The notes under the pieces were generated by a model, which was not told the DNA's origin, ran no database searches, and saw only the letters and a list, made by a program, of their open reading frames with translations. From contig NZ_JAAHHW010000019.1 of assembly GCF_010692325.1 (NCBI RefSeq), forward strand, positions 814 through 64,813: a stretch of DNA of 64,000 bases. The letters are read 5' to 3'. A program made the position numbers and the translations under genes. Shown here piece after piece: positions 1 through 8,790 of this stretch. Numbering within the stretch: the first letter of the stretch is position 1; every line of letters starts with the position of its first letter. The stretch comes from Moorena sp. SIO3I8 (GTDB taxonomy: Bacteria > Cyanobacteriota > Cyanobacteriia > Cyanobacteriales > Coleofasciculaceae).

Positions 1-9
1 TTCTGAATC

Positions 10-115
10 CCCATCTCACCATCTCCCCATCTCCCCATCTCCCCATCTCCCCATCTCCCCATCTCCCCATCTCCCCATCTCCCCATCTCCCCATCTCCCC
101 ACACCTCCCTATCCC
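10..115. repeat. 8-bp tandem repeat (CCCCATCT)n
   Basis: About a dozen near-perfect copies of CCCCATCT in a row, followed to about 165 by degenerate C-rich CCTCCCACA units. It differs from the other tandem blocks of the window, most of which have a 7-base period. No coding function is apparent. Confidence 0.9.
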
Positions 116-165
116 CACACTTCCCACACCTCCCACACTTCCCACACCTCCCACACCTCCCTCTC

Positions 166-715
166 TTTCCCTGATCAGAAGTTCCCTATTCCCTGTTTCC
201 TATTCTCTACCTGCAGCGCGATCGCATTAATTATTCTCTAGTCAGAGAAAATATTGACCAATTTTCATATCCGTAACAATAGGATAAAGTTTTGATAAAA
301 TTACTACATTCCATGGTGACATAGTACCCAATTTATGTCATCAATGAATAAAGGATTGTTTGACCGCAAAAACTCAAGCTCTTGGGGGAAGACTATAGTA
401 TAGTTCTGAGACTATGTCAGCAAAAGAATTTTGGTGGAGCATCTACGTCATTTAGATAGGTTTTGAAAAACGAAAAATCAAAACCCTGTAACTAATACAG
501 CGGCAGATTGATCAGATTTTTCATTAGCTGTAATAATCGGTGCTTTTGTGAAGGTTTAGCATAGTAGTCTATTCTTGCCCATGACTCTGTAAAGGGTATC
601 GGGATCATGGGGATTGAGTGGATATCAACTTGCTAGCGTATTACTTGCTGCCCAAAATTACCAACTAAAATTACCATAGCTTTAAACACAGATAAAGGTT
701 GGAGACTACAAGACT
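166..715. other. Non-coding upstream region of the first DUF4114 gene
   Basis: No convincing gene was seen. The stretch around 334-345 (TCATCAATGAATAAAGG) resembles the region around 8165-8180 upstream of the paralogous gene at 8791, which suggests both genes kept part of a common 5' region. GGAG at 701-704 is the likely ribosome binding site of the gene at 716. Confidence 0.4.
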
Positions 716-2662
716 ATGACGAGAATTGAAGCCGAAAATTTTTCTAATATAACTAACTTTGTAACTACTGCTAATCCTGATGCCTCCGGGGGCGCACTAA
801 TCAGTCTATTTGATCCTGTTACTAATACTGCTTTCCCCCCTGGTACTGCTAGCACAAGCTTTAATCAGCCCACTGGTAGCTATGAAGTAATCATTGGCAT
901 CTTTGACGAAATAGATGGAGAAAGCACCGTCGATGTCAGGATTGGCAGTACCGTCTTTCCCACAATCACTCTTAATAATCCTTCCTCTACTGCTAGCGGT
1001 ATCCCCGAAGCCTCCACTTTCGTCCCTTTGCAGATTAGCTCCAGCACGTTTATCCGTAATGGAGACCTGATCGAGGTTAAAGGTACTACTGATGGTGATG
1101 AATTCATCCGATTTGACTATATGGAGTTCAACCTGACCAACGAACTCCCGGTAGCAGTAGATGATACCGCCACAACCACTGAAGATACAACCGTTAAGAT
1201 TAACGTCTTAGATAATGACACTGATACTGAGGGAGACAGCACTCTAACTGTTATTAGTGATCCCAGTAATGGTAGTGCAGTAGTAGATGACAATGGTACT
1301 CCTGATGATCTAACCGATGATTTTATTACTTACACTCCGAATCCCGACTACAATGGACCGGATAGTTTTACTTATCAGTTAAACGATGGCGTTAACCCTG
1401 CTGACACCGCTACCGTTAACATTACTGTTACTCCTGTAAATGATGCACCAGATGGTACTGCTGTGGTTAACAATAACGGTACCTTGGATAATACTAATGA
1501 TGACGTTATTACTGATACTCCTGATCCAGATTTCAGTGGGAATGATAGCTTGATCGATCAGGTATCTGATGGCAACGGCGGCCTTGATACAGCGATCGAT
1601 CAGGTATCTGATGGCAACGGCAACCAAAATACAGCGACTGTTGATATTACTGTTAACTCGATCCCTACCTTTGTTCCTTCGACTCTGACTCAGAACCCTA
1701 ACAATACTTTTACTATCACTAGTGACACCACTGGCAACGCTCAACTCCTATTCTCCTTTATTAGTCGAAACGCTACTAATGTCAATGAAATTGGAGTTTT
1801 TGTCACCGATGATGACCAAGGTACAGTTAATGGTATTGCTCCTGGTCAAGAAGGGTATGTGGAAGCGGCTCTATCTAATGCTCAGACTATTTTCTCTGTG
1901 CTGTTGAATCCTGAAGATAGTGGTCAAACTACTCGTCTGATTAACAATTTTGATGTAGGAGATCAATTAGGATTTTACCTAGTACAAAATAGCACGAAAG
2001 AGGCAGTGCTAGCAGGACAAAATGCTTCTGTATTCTTCGGTGATGCTTCCTTCAATAGCGATGGTTTAGACCATATCCAAAGCGAGACTAATAGTGACGG
2101 TGTCTTGACTTTAAACTTTGAAGATGCTGATGATCAAGACTTTGATGATTTAGTGGTAACGGTTCAAGACGCTTCGGCTTTGACTCCGACTGTGGGGATA
2201 GGGAATCCTCAGATTCAAGGGCAAGTGGAGCTACTGGATTTAACCGATGTGACTGGAACAGTAACACCTGAGATTGTGGTTAGTAGTCAAGCAGTGTTTG
2301 AGAATAGCTTTGGCTTTTATCAGGTTGATGATGCTAGTGGTAGAATTGGCAATCTCAACCCCGGTGATGCCGGTTATGCAGAGCTTGCAGTCTCCAACCA
2401 GGTAGATTTAGCCAGTGGGGTATCCGGTGGGGTACTGTTAGCTCCGTTCCTAATTGCTAATGGCACTGTTGAAGAGTTCTTGACTCAGAATCCTACTAAT
2501 CAGCAGGGTTCCGGTCTCAATGCCTACTTTAGTTTCTTACCTGCTAACCCTGATCAATTTGATCACGTCCGCCTACTAGGGGACAACCGGTTTAGCTTCG
2601 AGGATACCTTTGGTGGTGGTGATTTAGACTATGACGACTTGGTAGTAGAGGTTATTTTCTGA
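716..2662 (+). CDS. Cadherin-like / DUF4114 surface-type protein (648 aa)
   Basis: The N-terminus (IEAENF, about residues 4-140) resembles a CBM6-like beta-sandwich. One clear cadherin/Ig-like repeat follows (about 143-243, with VLDNDTDTEGD and YTPNPDYNGPDSFTYQ), then a degenerate one holding a short internal duplication of IDQVSDGNG. Two DUF4114 domains form the C-terminal half, each with a conserved GIAPGQ/NPGDAGY turn and ending in an Asp-rich, probably Ca-binding FEDxxxxDxDDLVV motif. There is no signal peptide, so export by a type I-like route is possible but not shown. It is a paralogue of the 853-aa protein at 8791. The ATG follows GGAG by 11 bases. The product is probably an extracellular or adhesion protein; the exact role is unknown. 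Confidence 0.8.
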   Translation: MTRIEAENFSNITNFVTTANPDASGGALISLFDPVTNTAFPPGTASTSFNQPTGSYEVIIGIFDEIDGESTVDVRIGSTVFPTITLNNPSSTASGIPEASTFVPLQISSSTFIRNGDLIEVKGTTDGDEFIRFDYMEFNLTNELPVAVDDTATTTEDTTVKINVLDNDTDTEGDSTLTVISDPSNGSAVVDDNGTPDDLTDDFITYTPNPDYNGPDSFTYQLNDGVNPADTATVNITVTPVNDAPDGTAVVNNNGTLDNTNDDVITDTPDPDFSGNDSLIDQVSDGNGGLDTAIDQVSDGNGNQNTATVDITVNSIPTFVPSTLTQNPNNTFTITSDTTGNAQLLFSFISRNATNVNEIGVFVTDDDQGTVNGIAPGQEGYVEAALSNAQTIFSVLLNPEDSGQTTRLINNFDVGDQLGFYLVQNSTKEAVLAGQNASVFFGDASFNSDGLDHIQSETNSDGVLTLNFEDADDQDFDDLVVTVQDASALTPTVGIGNPQIQGQVELLDLTDVTGTVTPEIVVSSQAVFENSFGFYQVDDASGRIGNLNPGDAGYAELAVSNQVDLASGVSGGVLLAPFLIANGTVEEFLTQNPTNQQGSGLNAYFSFLPANPDQFDHVRLLGDNRFSFEDTFGGGDLDYDDLVVEVIF

Positions 2663-2667
2663 ATTTA

Positions 2668-2840
2668 ATCGGGAGTCGGGACCCACCCCTAACCCCTCCC
2701 AGGAGGGGAACGGGAATCGGGAATCGGGAGTCGGGAATCGGAATTGGGTTGTTGGTAGAACAGGCAAGATGCCTGTGCCACACAACTTCCTGTTCCCTGT
2801 TCCCTGTTCCCTGTTCCCTGTTCCCTGTTCCCTGTTCCCT
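2668..2840. repeat. Heptamer repeats with AGGCAAGATGCCT palindromic unit
   Basis: GGGAATC/GGGAGTC heptamers (2668-2740) are followed by a dispersed unit AACAGGCAAGATGCCTGTG (about 2759-2777). After it come seven TTCCCTG heptamers (2788-2840). The last bases help form the stop codon of the HEAT-NACHT gene on the opposite strand. The AGGCAAGATGCCT unit recurs near 7316, 7418, 7457, 7977 and 21468. Confidence 0.85.
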
Positions 2841-5800
2841 AAGATGGATTCTGCCATCCTTCCACAATCGCCATGCCCACATTCACATAGGGATTATCTA
2901 ATAATTCTTTAAGGGCTTCTTTACCACCACTTTCTAAGGCACTAAGCAACCGTTGTTTAGTAGTTGCTGGAATCGCAATATTCACAAACGCTGTCTTTTC
3001 TAAATCAGTGGCGTTGGGGTTACTTTGCTCTAATTGTTTTAATAATTGTTGGATTTCGGCGGCGGCTTCGCTTAGGGTTTGGTTTTTCTCCGGGGCATAA
3101 TTGTGTTTAGTTTGACTACCAATTTCTTGATTAACCTCACTTTGAGTCCCATCGACAAAGTTATTTTGAGACTGAGATCGATCGTATTGAAACTGATACT
3201 TGGAATGATAGTTGGAGTGATTAGAGTCTGAGGTTGATTCACTCATAGCGTTGTTTTCAACAGTGATAAGTCGGCTGGCTTGTAGTCTAGCAATTTCGAT
3301 TAGGTCTTGGTAATGCTTCTGGTAAAGAGCAAGCACGCCATGATTGTTGGTGGTTTGGGTTAGCTCTTGACGAGAATTAAACCGCTGGATGAACTGGTCA
3401 CTGACGACATGGTCTTTGGTTTCCGCAGCCGATTGAATCAGGACTTCCCGTAATACCAGAGCTTGGTTAACCTCCAACAGGGTGGCCAGCAGCAGGTAGA
3501 CACCGCGAAATCGGGGGTCAGTCAGATGCTCGTGCTGACGTTCTCGATTCTCGGTTTTCAGGAAGGTCTGGACGATAAAGTATTCCTGGATTTTATCGTG
3601 ACGAAATTTCCATTCTCGATAGGTACGACCAAACCCATCCTTATGCTGACGAGTCAGTACCATTTTATACCGTTCCATGCAATGCAACTCATCCAAGCAG
3701 CCCTCTTCTGGGATGGTAATTTGATCATGGAGGCGCATCTGATAAACGGTTTCAGCAAATTCAGCCAGGGGAAAGGGACAAAGGTGAATCTGTTGATAGT
3801 CCTCTGCCATGATCTCATACTGCTGCTGTTGCAAGTTCAGCAAATCCGGGTCTTTGCCCTGGGCCAACAGTTGCGCCACCAAGGTCAAATCCATGGGATT
3901 GGACAGAAACCGACGTACTGCCGCTAACTCCTGTTTGGATTGGTTTTGCTGGAGTTGGCTGGCCAGATAGTCTTCACAGGCTTGCTCGTAGGCCACACCG
4001 GATACAGGGACATCCTCCGGCAAAATCCCTTGACGAGAGGTGAGGAACTCTGCAATTTGCTGGCGCTTCAGGGGTTGCAGCACGTAGGTTTTGGCCGTCG
4101 CTGGCGGTGTCCATTCCAAGGGTTGGGTGGTGAGGATAATATGCCCCTGGACGTGATGCTCCACAAAGGTATTAATGGTAGCCCTGGTGTCAGGGCTGAC
4201 TTCATTGAGTCCGTCAATGCAGATATCTAGAGTATTGTAGTTAATCAGGCTTTGTAGGAATAATGGGTCCTCAGCAGCGATGGGCAATTTAGCTTGAATC
4301 GCTTCCACCACACCACCGGCACATTGGCTAGCTGGCAGGTACACCGATAGCCGACCCGAGGTTTTGACTAAATTCCGCAGAAACATGGACTTGCCCAGTC
4401 CCGATTCCCCGACCAGAACGACGGGAGACTGGAGTTGGCCAATGGCAGTTTGAATCGGTTGGGTATGGGTGGCTCGTGTAATCTTAACGTGAGAGTCGGG
4501 AAAGTAAGCCTGGGGATCAAAGCTATCTAAGCTAGCATCGGCCACCAGCACCTGACGGAAGGGAGCCAGTAATCGGTAGCGCAACCAGGGAATCCAGGTC
4601 AGAGCGATGCTGATATAGCCTAAGCCCACAATGGTGCGGAATTTCCAGTCCCAGATTAGGCCTTGGACTTGCAGAGAACGAGGATAAATGATGATCAGCA
4701 ACAACCAGCCACTGACATGGACTAACCAAATCTTAAACCCAATCAAAAACCAATGCTGTCCTTCTAGGGCCAGAATTTTAGCATTGACGGCGGCAGCAAG
4801 TTGGGAGTCTATAGACTTAAGATTATTGTAGTGTTGCTTGAGCAGATCCATATCTGCTTGCTTCCAGTTCACCTTGTTAACAACTATGGCAATCTGCCTT
4901 TCTAAGTCTTTGCGCAGTTTAGGCAAATCTTGACTATCTTCCCAGATGTTGGCAAATAGGTTGAGAACTTTCACCCCTTCTTGGTCATTGATGACCCGAA
5001 TTTCATAGGGATATTTATCAGGTGAGCCTAGCCAGTGGATTAACAGCAGTGAGTCTTTTTCCCCGCCACTGAGGAAATATGCCAGAAAACGTAAGCTTGG
5101 TGCTTCTCTTTGGTACCGGTAAACTTCATTCAATACATAAAGTAAGTTTTTTACCTCAAATGGTCCCATCCGCTCCAGAGCTTTTGTTGCACTATCACGG
5201 ACAGTACTATCTGAGTCGGTTAAAAGTTTGGCGATTTCGGGAGCGTACTCAGAGGCATTAGTTCCCATCTGACCCAGAGCTTCTAGCGCATTATGACGGA
5301 CCGACCTATTTGAGTCGGTTAAAAGTTTAGCGATTTGGGGAGCATACTCAGAGGCAGTAGTTCCCATCTGACCCAGAGCTTCTAGCGCATTATGACGGAC
5401 CGAGCTATTTGAGTCGTTTAAAAGTGGAATGATTTGGGGAACATACTCAGAGGCGGCTGCTCCCATCTCACCCAGAGCTCGTACCGCCCTATTAGGGAAA
5501 TGGTTATCTGAGTCGTTTAAAAGTGGAATGATTTGGGGAACATACTCAGAGGCGGCTGCTCCCATCTGCCCCAGAGCATATGCCGCACTTAAACGGACAT
5601 GACTATCTGAGTCGGTTAAAAGTTTGGCAATTTGTGGAGCGTACTCAGAGGCGGCTGCTCCCATTTTCCTCAGAGCCGATGCCGCACTTGAACGGACATG
5701 ACTATCTGAGTCGGTTAAAAGTTTGGCAATTTCGGCAGCATACTCAGGGGTCGCTGCTCCCATCTGACCCAGAGCATCTGCCGCATTATCACGGACATGA

Positions 5801-6954
5801 CTATCTGAGTCGGTTAAAAGTGGCATGATTTGTGGAGCATACTCAGGGGTCGCTGTTCCCATCTGACCCAGAACATATGCCGCACTAGCACGGACATTAC
5901 TATCTGAGTCAGTTAAACGTTCAACAATTTGGGGAGTGTAGTCAGAGGCGGCTGCTCCCATCTGACCCAGAACATATGCCGCACTTGAACGGACATGACT
6001 ATGTGAGTCGGTTAAAAGTTTGGCAATTTCGGGAGCGTACTCAGAGGCGGCTGCTCCCATTTTCCTCAGAGCCGATGCCGCACTATAACGGACATTACTA
6101 TTTGAATCGGTTAAAAGTTTGGCAATTTCGGGAGCGTACTTAGATGCTGCTGCTCCCATCTGACCCAGAGCTTCTACCGCACTATAACGGACATTACTAT
6201 TTGAGTCAGTTAAACGTTGCGCAATTTGGGGAGCGTAGTCTTTAGCTACTCCCATCTGCCCCAGAACATATGCCGCACTACCAATGACCAACCTATCTGA
6301 GTCGGTTAAAAGTTTGGCAATTTGGGGAGCATACTCAGAGGCTGTTGTACCCATTTCCCCCAGAGCATCTGCCGCACTATAACGGACATTACTATTTGAG
6401 TCGGTTAAAAGTTTGGCAATTTCGGGAGCATACTTAGAGGCGGCTGCTCCCATCTGACCCAGAGCCGATGCCGCATTAGCACGGACATTACTATCTGAGT
6501 CGGTTAAACCTTTCGCAATTTGGGGAGCGTATTTATAAGTGGCTGCCTCCATTTCCCCCAGAGCTTTTTCTGCACTAGCATAGACTCTCGACTGAACCAA
6601 CTTTATCTCATTCTCGGTCTGATCCTTACTCTCATACTCATAGGTCAATAACTCTGCAATCTGCTCAATTGTGTCGTTAGGAATCTTAACGGGGGGCTTG
6701 AGTTCCTTCAATTCATACTCAGACAATTTGTCCAAAGCTTCAGCCCATACCAAGGGGTCGGTATCATCGAGTGCTGCCACAATCCCCTTGAGCTGCCACG
6801 ATTTTGGCTCAGGTTTCTTTTCTTCAGCGTGACTCCCGTTGACAATCAACAGTACCGCTACTAGCAGTGCTAATAAATAACATAGGCACTGGGTAACACC
6901 AGTCTTAACGATAGGAAAAAGCTTTGGGCGGTTGGCATCGCCTCTATGGGGCAT
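2839..6954 (-). CDS. HEAT-repeat / transmembrane / NACHT NTPase (1371 aa)
   Basis: A signal peptide or signal anchor comes first (LCYLLALLVAVLLIVNGSHA). About 14 near-identical HEAT repeats of roughly 38 aa follow (pattern YAPEIAKLLTDSDSxVRxxAAxALGQMG). Next are two hydrophobic segments around residues 738-760 and 771-792, then a NACHT-type STAND ATPase with Walker A GESGLGKS (near 850) and Walker B LDICIDGLNEV (near 906). The last 70 residues (AEIQQLLKQLEQSNP...) resemble a C-terminal module seen in other cyanobacterial multi-domain proteins. ATG 6954 is preferred to the in-frame TTG at 6987. STAND NTPases are usually switches that oligomerise on sensing a ligand, so this may be a conflict or stress sensor; the ligand is unknown. 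Nothing clearly co-transcribed lies beside it. Confidence 0.8.
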   Translation of the reverse strand: MPHRGDANRPKLFPIVKTGVTQCLCYLLALLVAVLLIVNGSHAEEKKPEPKSWQLKGIVAALDDTDPLVWAEALDKLSEYELKELKPPVKIPNDTIEQIAELLTYEYESKDQTENEIKLVQSRVYASAEKALGEMEAATYKYAPQIAKGLTDSDSNVRANAASALGQMGAAASKYAPEIAKLLTDSNSNVRYSAADALGEMGTTASEYAPQIAKLLTDSDRLVIGSAAYVLGQMGVAKDYAPQIAQRLTDSNSNVRYSAVEALGQMGAAASKYAPEIAKLLTDSNSNVRYSAASALRKMGAAASEYAPEIAKLLTDSHSHVRSSAAYVLGQMGAAASDYTPQIVERLTDSDSNVRASAAYVLGQMGTATPEYAPQIMPLLTDSDSHVRDNAADALGQMGAATPEYAAEIAKLLTDSDSHVRSSAASALRKMGAAASEYAPQIAKLLTDSDSHVRLSAAYALGQMGAAASEYVPQIIPLLNDSDNHFPNRAVRALGEMGAAASEYVPQIIPLLNDSNSSVRHNALEALGQMGTTASEYAPQIAKLLTDSNRSVRHNALEALGQMGTNASEYAPEIAKLLTDSDSTVRDSATKALERMGPFEVKNLLYVLNEVYRYQREAPSLRFLAYFLSGGEKDSLLLIHWLGSPDKYPYEIRVINDQEGVKVLNLFANIWEDSQDLPKLRKDLERQIAIVVNKVNWKQADMDLLKQHYNNLKSIDSQLAAAVNAKILALEGQHWFLIGFKIWLVHVSGWLLLIIIYPRSLQVQGLIWDWKFRTIVGLGYISIALTWIPWLRYRLLAPFRQVLVADASLDSFDPQAYFPDSHVKITRATHTQPIQTAIGQLQSPVVLVGESGLGKSMFLRNLVKTSGRLSVYLPASQCAGGVVEAIQAKLPIAAEDPLFLQSLINYNTLDICIDGLNEVSPDTRATINTFVEHHVQGHIILTTQPLEWTPPATAKTYVLQPLKRQQIAEFLTSRQGILPEDVPVSGVAYEQACEDYLASQLQQNQSKQELAAVRRFLSNPMDLTLVAQLLAQGKDPDLLNLQQQQYEIMAEDYQQIHLCPFPLAEFAETVYQMRLHDQITIPEEGCLDELHCMERYKMVLTRQHKDGFGRTYREWKFRHDKIQEYFIVQTFLKTENRERQHEHLTDPRFRGVYLLLATLLEVNQALVLREVLIQSAAETKDHVVSDQFIQRFNSRQELTQTTNNHGVLALYQKHYQDLIEIARLQASRLITVENNAMSESTSDSNHSNYHSKYQFQYDRSQSQNNFVDGTQSEVNQEIGSQTKHNYAPEKNQTLSEAAAEIQQLLKQLEQSNPNATDLEKTAFVNIAIPATTKQRLLSALESGGKEALKELLDNPYVNVGMAIVEGWQNPS

Positions 6955-7093
6955 GGTGGTAGTTTCCCACGGAGTTAGTAAGGTCAATATATGAAAATGT
7001 TGTCGCTAGACCCTAAGTCCAGCAACCTTTTGACACTACGATGCTCCCCGAAGGTTAGTTTTAATTATACCAATTTTAGTGACTATTATATAG

Positions 7094-7210
7094 AACAGGG
7101 AATCGGGAGTCGGGAATCGGGAGTCGGGAATCGGGAATCGGGAATCGGGAATTGGGAGTCGGGAATTGGGAGTCGGGAATCGGGAGTCGGGAATCGGGAG
7201 TGTGGGAAGC
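7094..7210. repeat. GGGAATC/GGGAGTC heptamer array
   Basis: About fifteen consecutive 7-base units alternate between GGGAATC and GGGAGTC with occasional GGGAATT. This is the class known in cyanobacteria as short tandemly repeated repetitive (STRR) sequence. No gene lies inside. Confidence 0.9.
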
Positions 7211-7490
7211 ATGGAGTTTATGGGAGGTGTGGGAAGTGTCCCCCCCTTGTTAAGGGGGGTTAGGGGGGATCCCCACCTGTTTGACCTCGTGGCTGGAATT
7301 AGGTTCTTGGTAGAACAGGCATCTTGCCTGTGATCAATATTTTCCTCACAGCATCGAAGCCTATTCTACACAACTACTCCCGATTCCCGATTCCCGATTC
7401 CCCATTCCCTATGTCACAGGCAAGATGCCTGTGCCACACAACTATTCCCTATGTCACAGGCAAGATGCCTGTGCCACACAACTGCCTGTG
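7211..7490. repeat. Mosaic of dispersed repeats
   Basis: Contains a CCCCCCTTGTTAAGGGGGGTTAGGGGGGATCCCC unit (7239-7273, also near 7914, 31340 and 31687), three copies of the AGGCAAGATGCCTGTGCCACAC unit and a CCCGATT heptamer block (7379-7405). No gene is supported. Confidence 0.75.
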
Positions 7491-7667
7491 CTACGGAATT
7501 ACTCCGTGATCAAGAAAAATTAGAAACTTGGCACCAGGCATCAAGGCTTTCAGAGCCTGCACATAGCCCTTAGCATCAGCAGGGCTGTCGAACCGAGCGA
7601 AAACCATTGGTGGCATGGGTGGTAACAACCGAACCATGACCCATGGGTATAGGCGTCTATGGGACAT
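7491..7667 (-). CDS. Small hypothetical protein (58 aa)
   Basis: An ATG at 7667 opens 58 codons ending in TAG at 7491. The N-terminus is MSHRRLYPWVMVRLLPPMPP; the middle carries FDSPADAKGYVQALKALMPG and the end is FLIFLDHGVIP. AGGAG lies about 12 bases before the ATG. A strong stem-loop (7698-7741) sits just upstream in the presumed leader. The sequence is not low complexity and differs from the surrounding repeats, which supports a real gene. I do not recognise the family. The amphipathic region PADAKGYVQALKALM looks like a folded helix rather than random translation. Confidence 0.5.
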   Translation of the reverse strand: MSHRRLYPWVMVRLLPPMPPMVFARFDSPADAKGYVQALKALMPGAKFLIFLDHGVIP

Positions 7668-7697
7668 AAAATTAAGTTATCTCCTGTAAGGGGGACC

Positions 7698-7741
7698 AAG
7701 AGCCAGCCTTCCAGCCTGCGAAAACTCTTAGGCTGGCTCTT
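7698..7741 (-). promoter_or_regulatory. Stem-loop in leader of the 58-aa gene
   Basis: A perfect 11-bp inverted repeat, AAGAGCCAGCC against GGCTGGCTCTT, with a 22-base loop that can form a shorter alternative hairpin (AGCCT/AGGCT). It lies 31 bases upstream of the ATG at 7667 on the same strand, so it would fall in the 5' UTR. No T-run follows on that strand, so it is not a simple terminator. Confidence 0.5.
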
Positions 7742-7831
7742 CCCATGGACTTTATTTTGTCCACATTTTTAGTTTACCACAAAAAATATTATATTATAGC
7801 ATATTTTTAATTTTTTGTAACAAACTTTTTT

Positions 7832-8092
7832 TGAGGGAGTAGGGAGTAGGGAGCAGGGAGCAGGGAGCAGGGAGCAGGGAGTGTGGTAAGTGTGGTAAAC
7901 AGGGTGAGTGTTCCCCCCGCTGTTTTGGGGGGTTAGGGGGGATCCCCAGTTGGGGTTTCGCTATTTTCAGCTGAAACAGGCAAGATGCCTGTTCCACAAC
8001 CCTAAATCTTCTCCGTTCCCGATTCCCGATTCCCGATTCCCGATTCCCGATTCCCGATTGCCTACTCCCTACTCCCTATTCCCTTATTTAGC
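7832..8092. repeat. GGGAGCA / CCCGATT / CCCTACT repeat block
   Basis: Heptamers GGGAGTA/GGGAGCA (7837-7880) are followed by a CCCCCC-GGGGGG palindromic unit (7914-7945), an AGGCAAGATGCCTG unit (7977-7989), six CCCGATT heptamers (8018-8060) and CCCTACT-type units to 8092. No credible gene was found. Confidence 0.8.
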
Positions 8093-8790
8093 AGAAATAG
8101 AAAATTACTACTATAAAGACTTGATAAACTTAACCGAATACTAGTGACATTAACCAAAACTCATGACATCAATGAGTAAGGTATTTTTTGGAGAGCAAGG
8201 GAAGAGCAGGTATGGCAAAGCTCTTTCCTTTTTCTAGGGGATATTACGGGATAAATTTTTTCTAGCGATCGCTTCATTGTAATTAAGATGTTTAATTAAA
8301 AATATAAACAAGACGAAGGCAATAAATACTTAATAACCTTTCGGATCCAAGAATATTTTTAATTAAGAGAAGAGCATCCTTAAAACTGTCTTATGGCATC
8401 TGACATTTTGCCATCAATCTGGAAAATAAATCCGGATATCTGGAGGTAAGTAGGTATTTATTTATTGGTAGATCATTAGATAAGCATTCAGCGTTGTGCT
8501 ATCCACTATATGCTATCAGCTATTAATGATAAGTTCAACAGCAATTTTGCTATGACCTGGATGTAACGCCAGGGTCACCCGTAAAAACAAACCTATGGAC
8601 TTATTCTCTTGATATCAAAGGCTATCAGCTATCAGCTGACCGCTGCTGAGGGCACCTCAAGTAGCGTGGCCAAAGGCCTTTAGCTAATAGCTGTTGGCGT
8701 AGCCTGCGCGTAGCGCATATGCTTACCATCATTGTCAACGTTAAGTGCCCACAGCCTTAGCAACCGAGGAGTTTTTTAAGACGAAATATT
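8093..8790. other. Non-coding upstream region of the second DUF4114 gene
   Basis: AT-rich DNA without a supported gene. It holds fragments of CTATCAG-type repeats (about 8500-8640) and of the GCGTAGCGTGGCC palindromic repeat (8660-8720). The TGACATCAATGAGTAAGG segment near 8163-8180 parallels the 5' region of the paralogue at 716. Confidence 0.4.
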
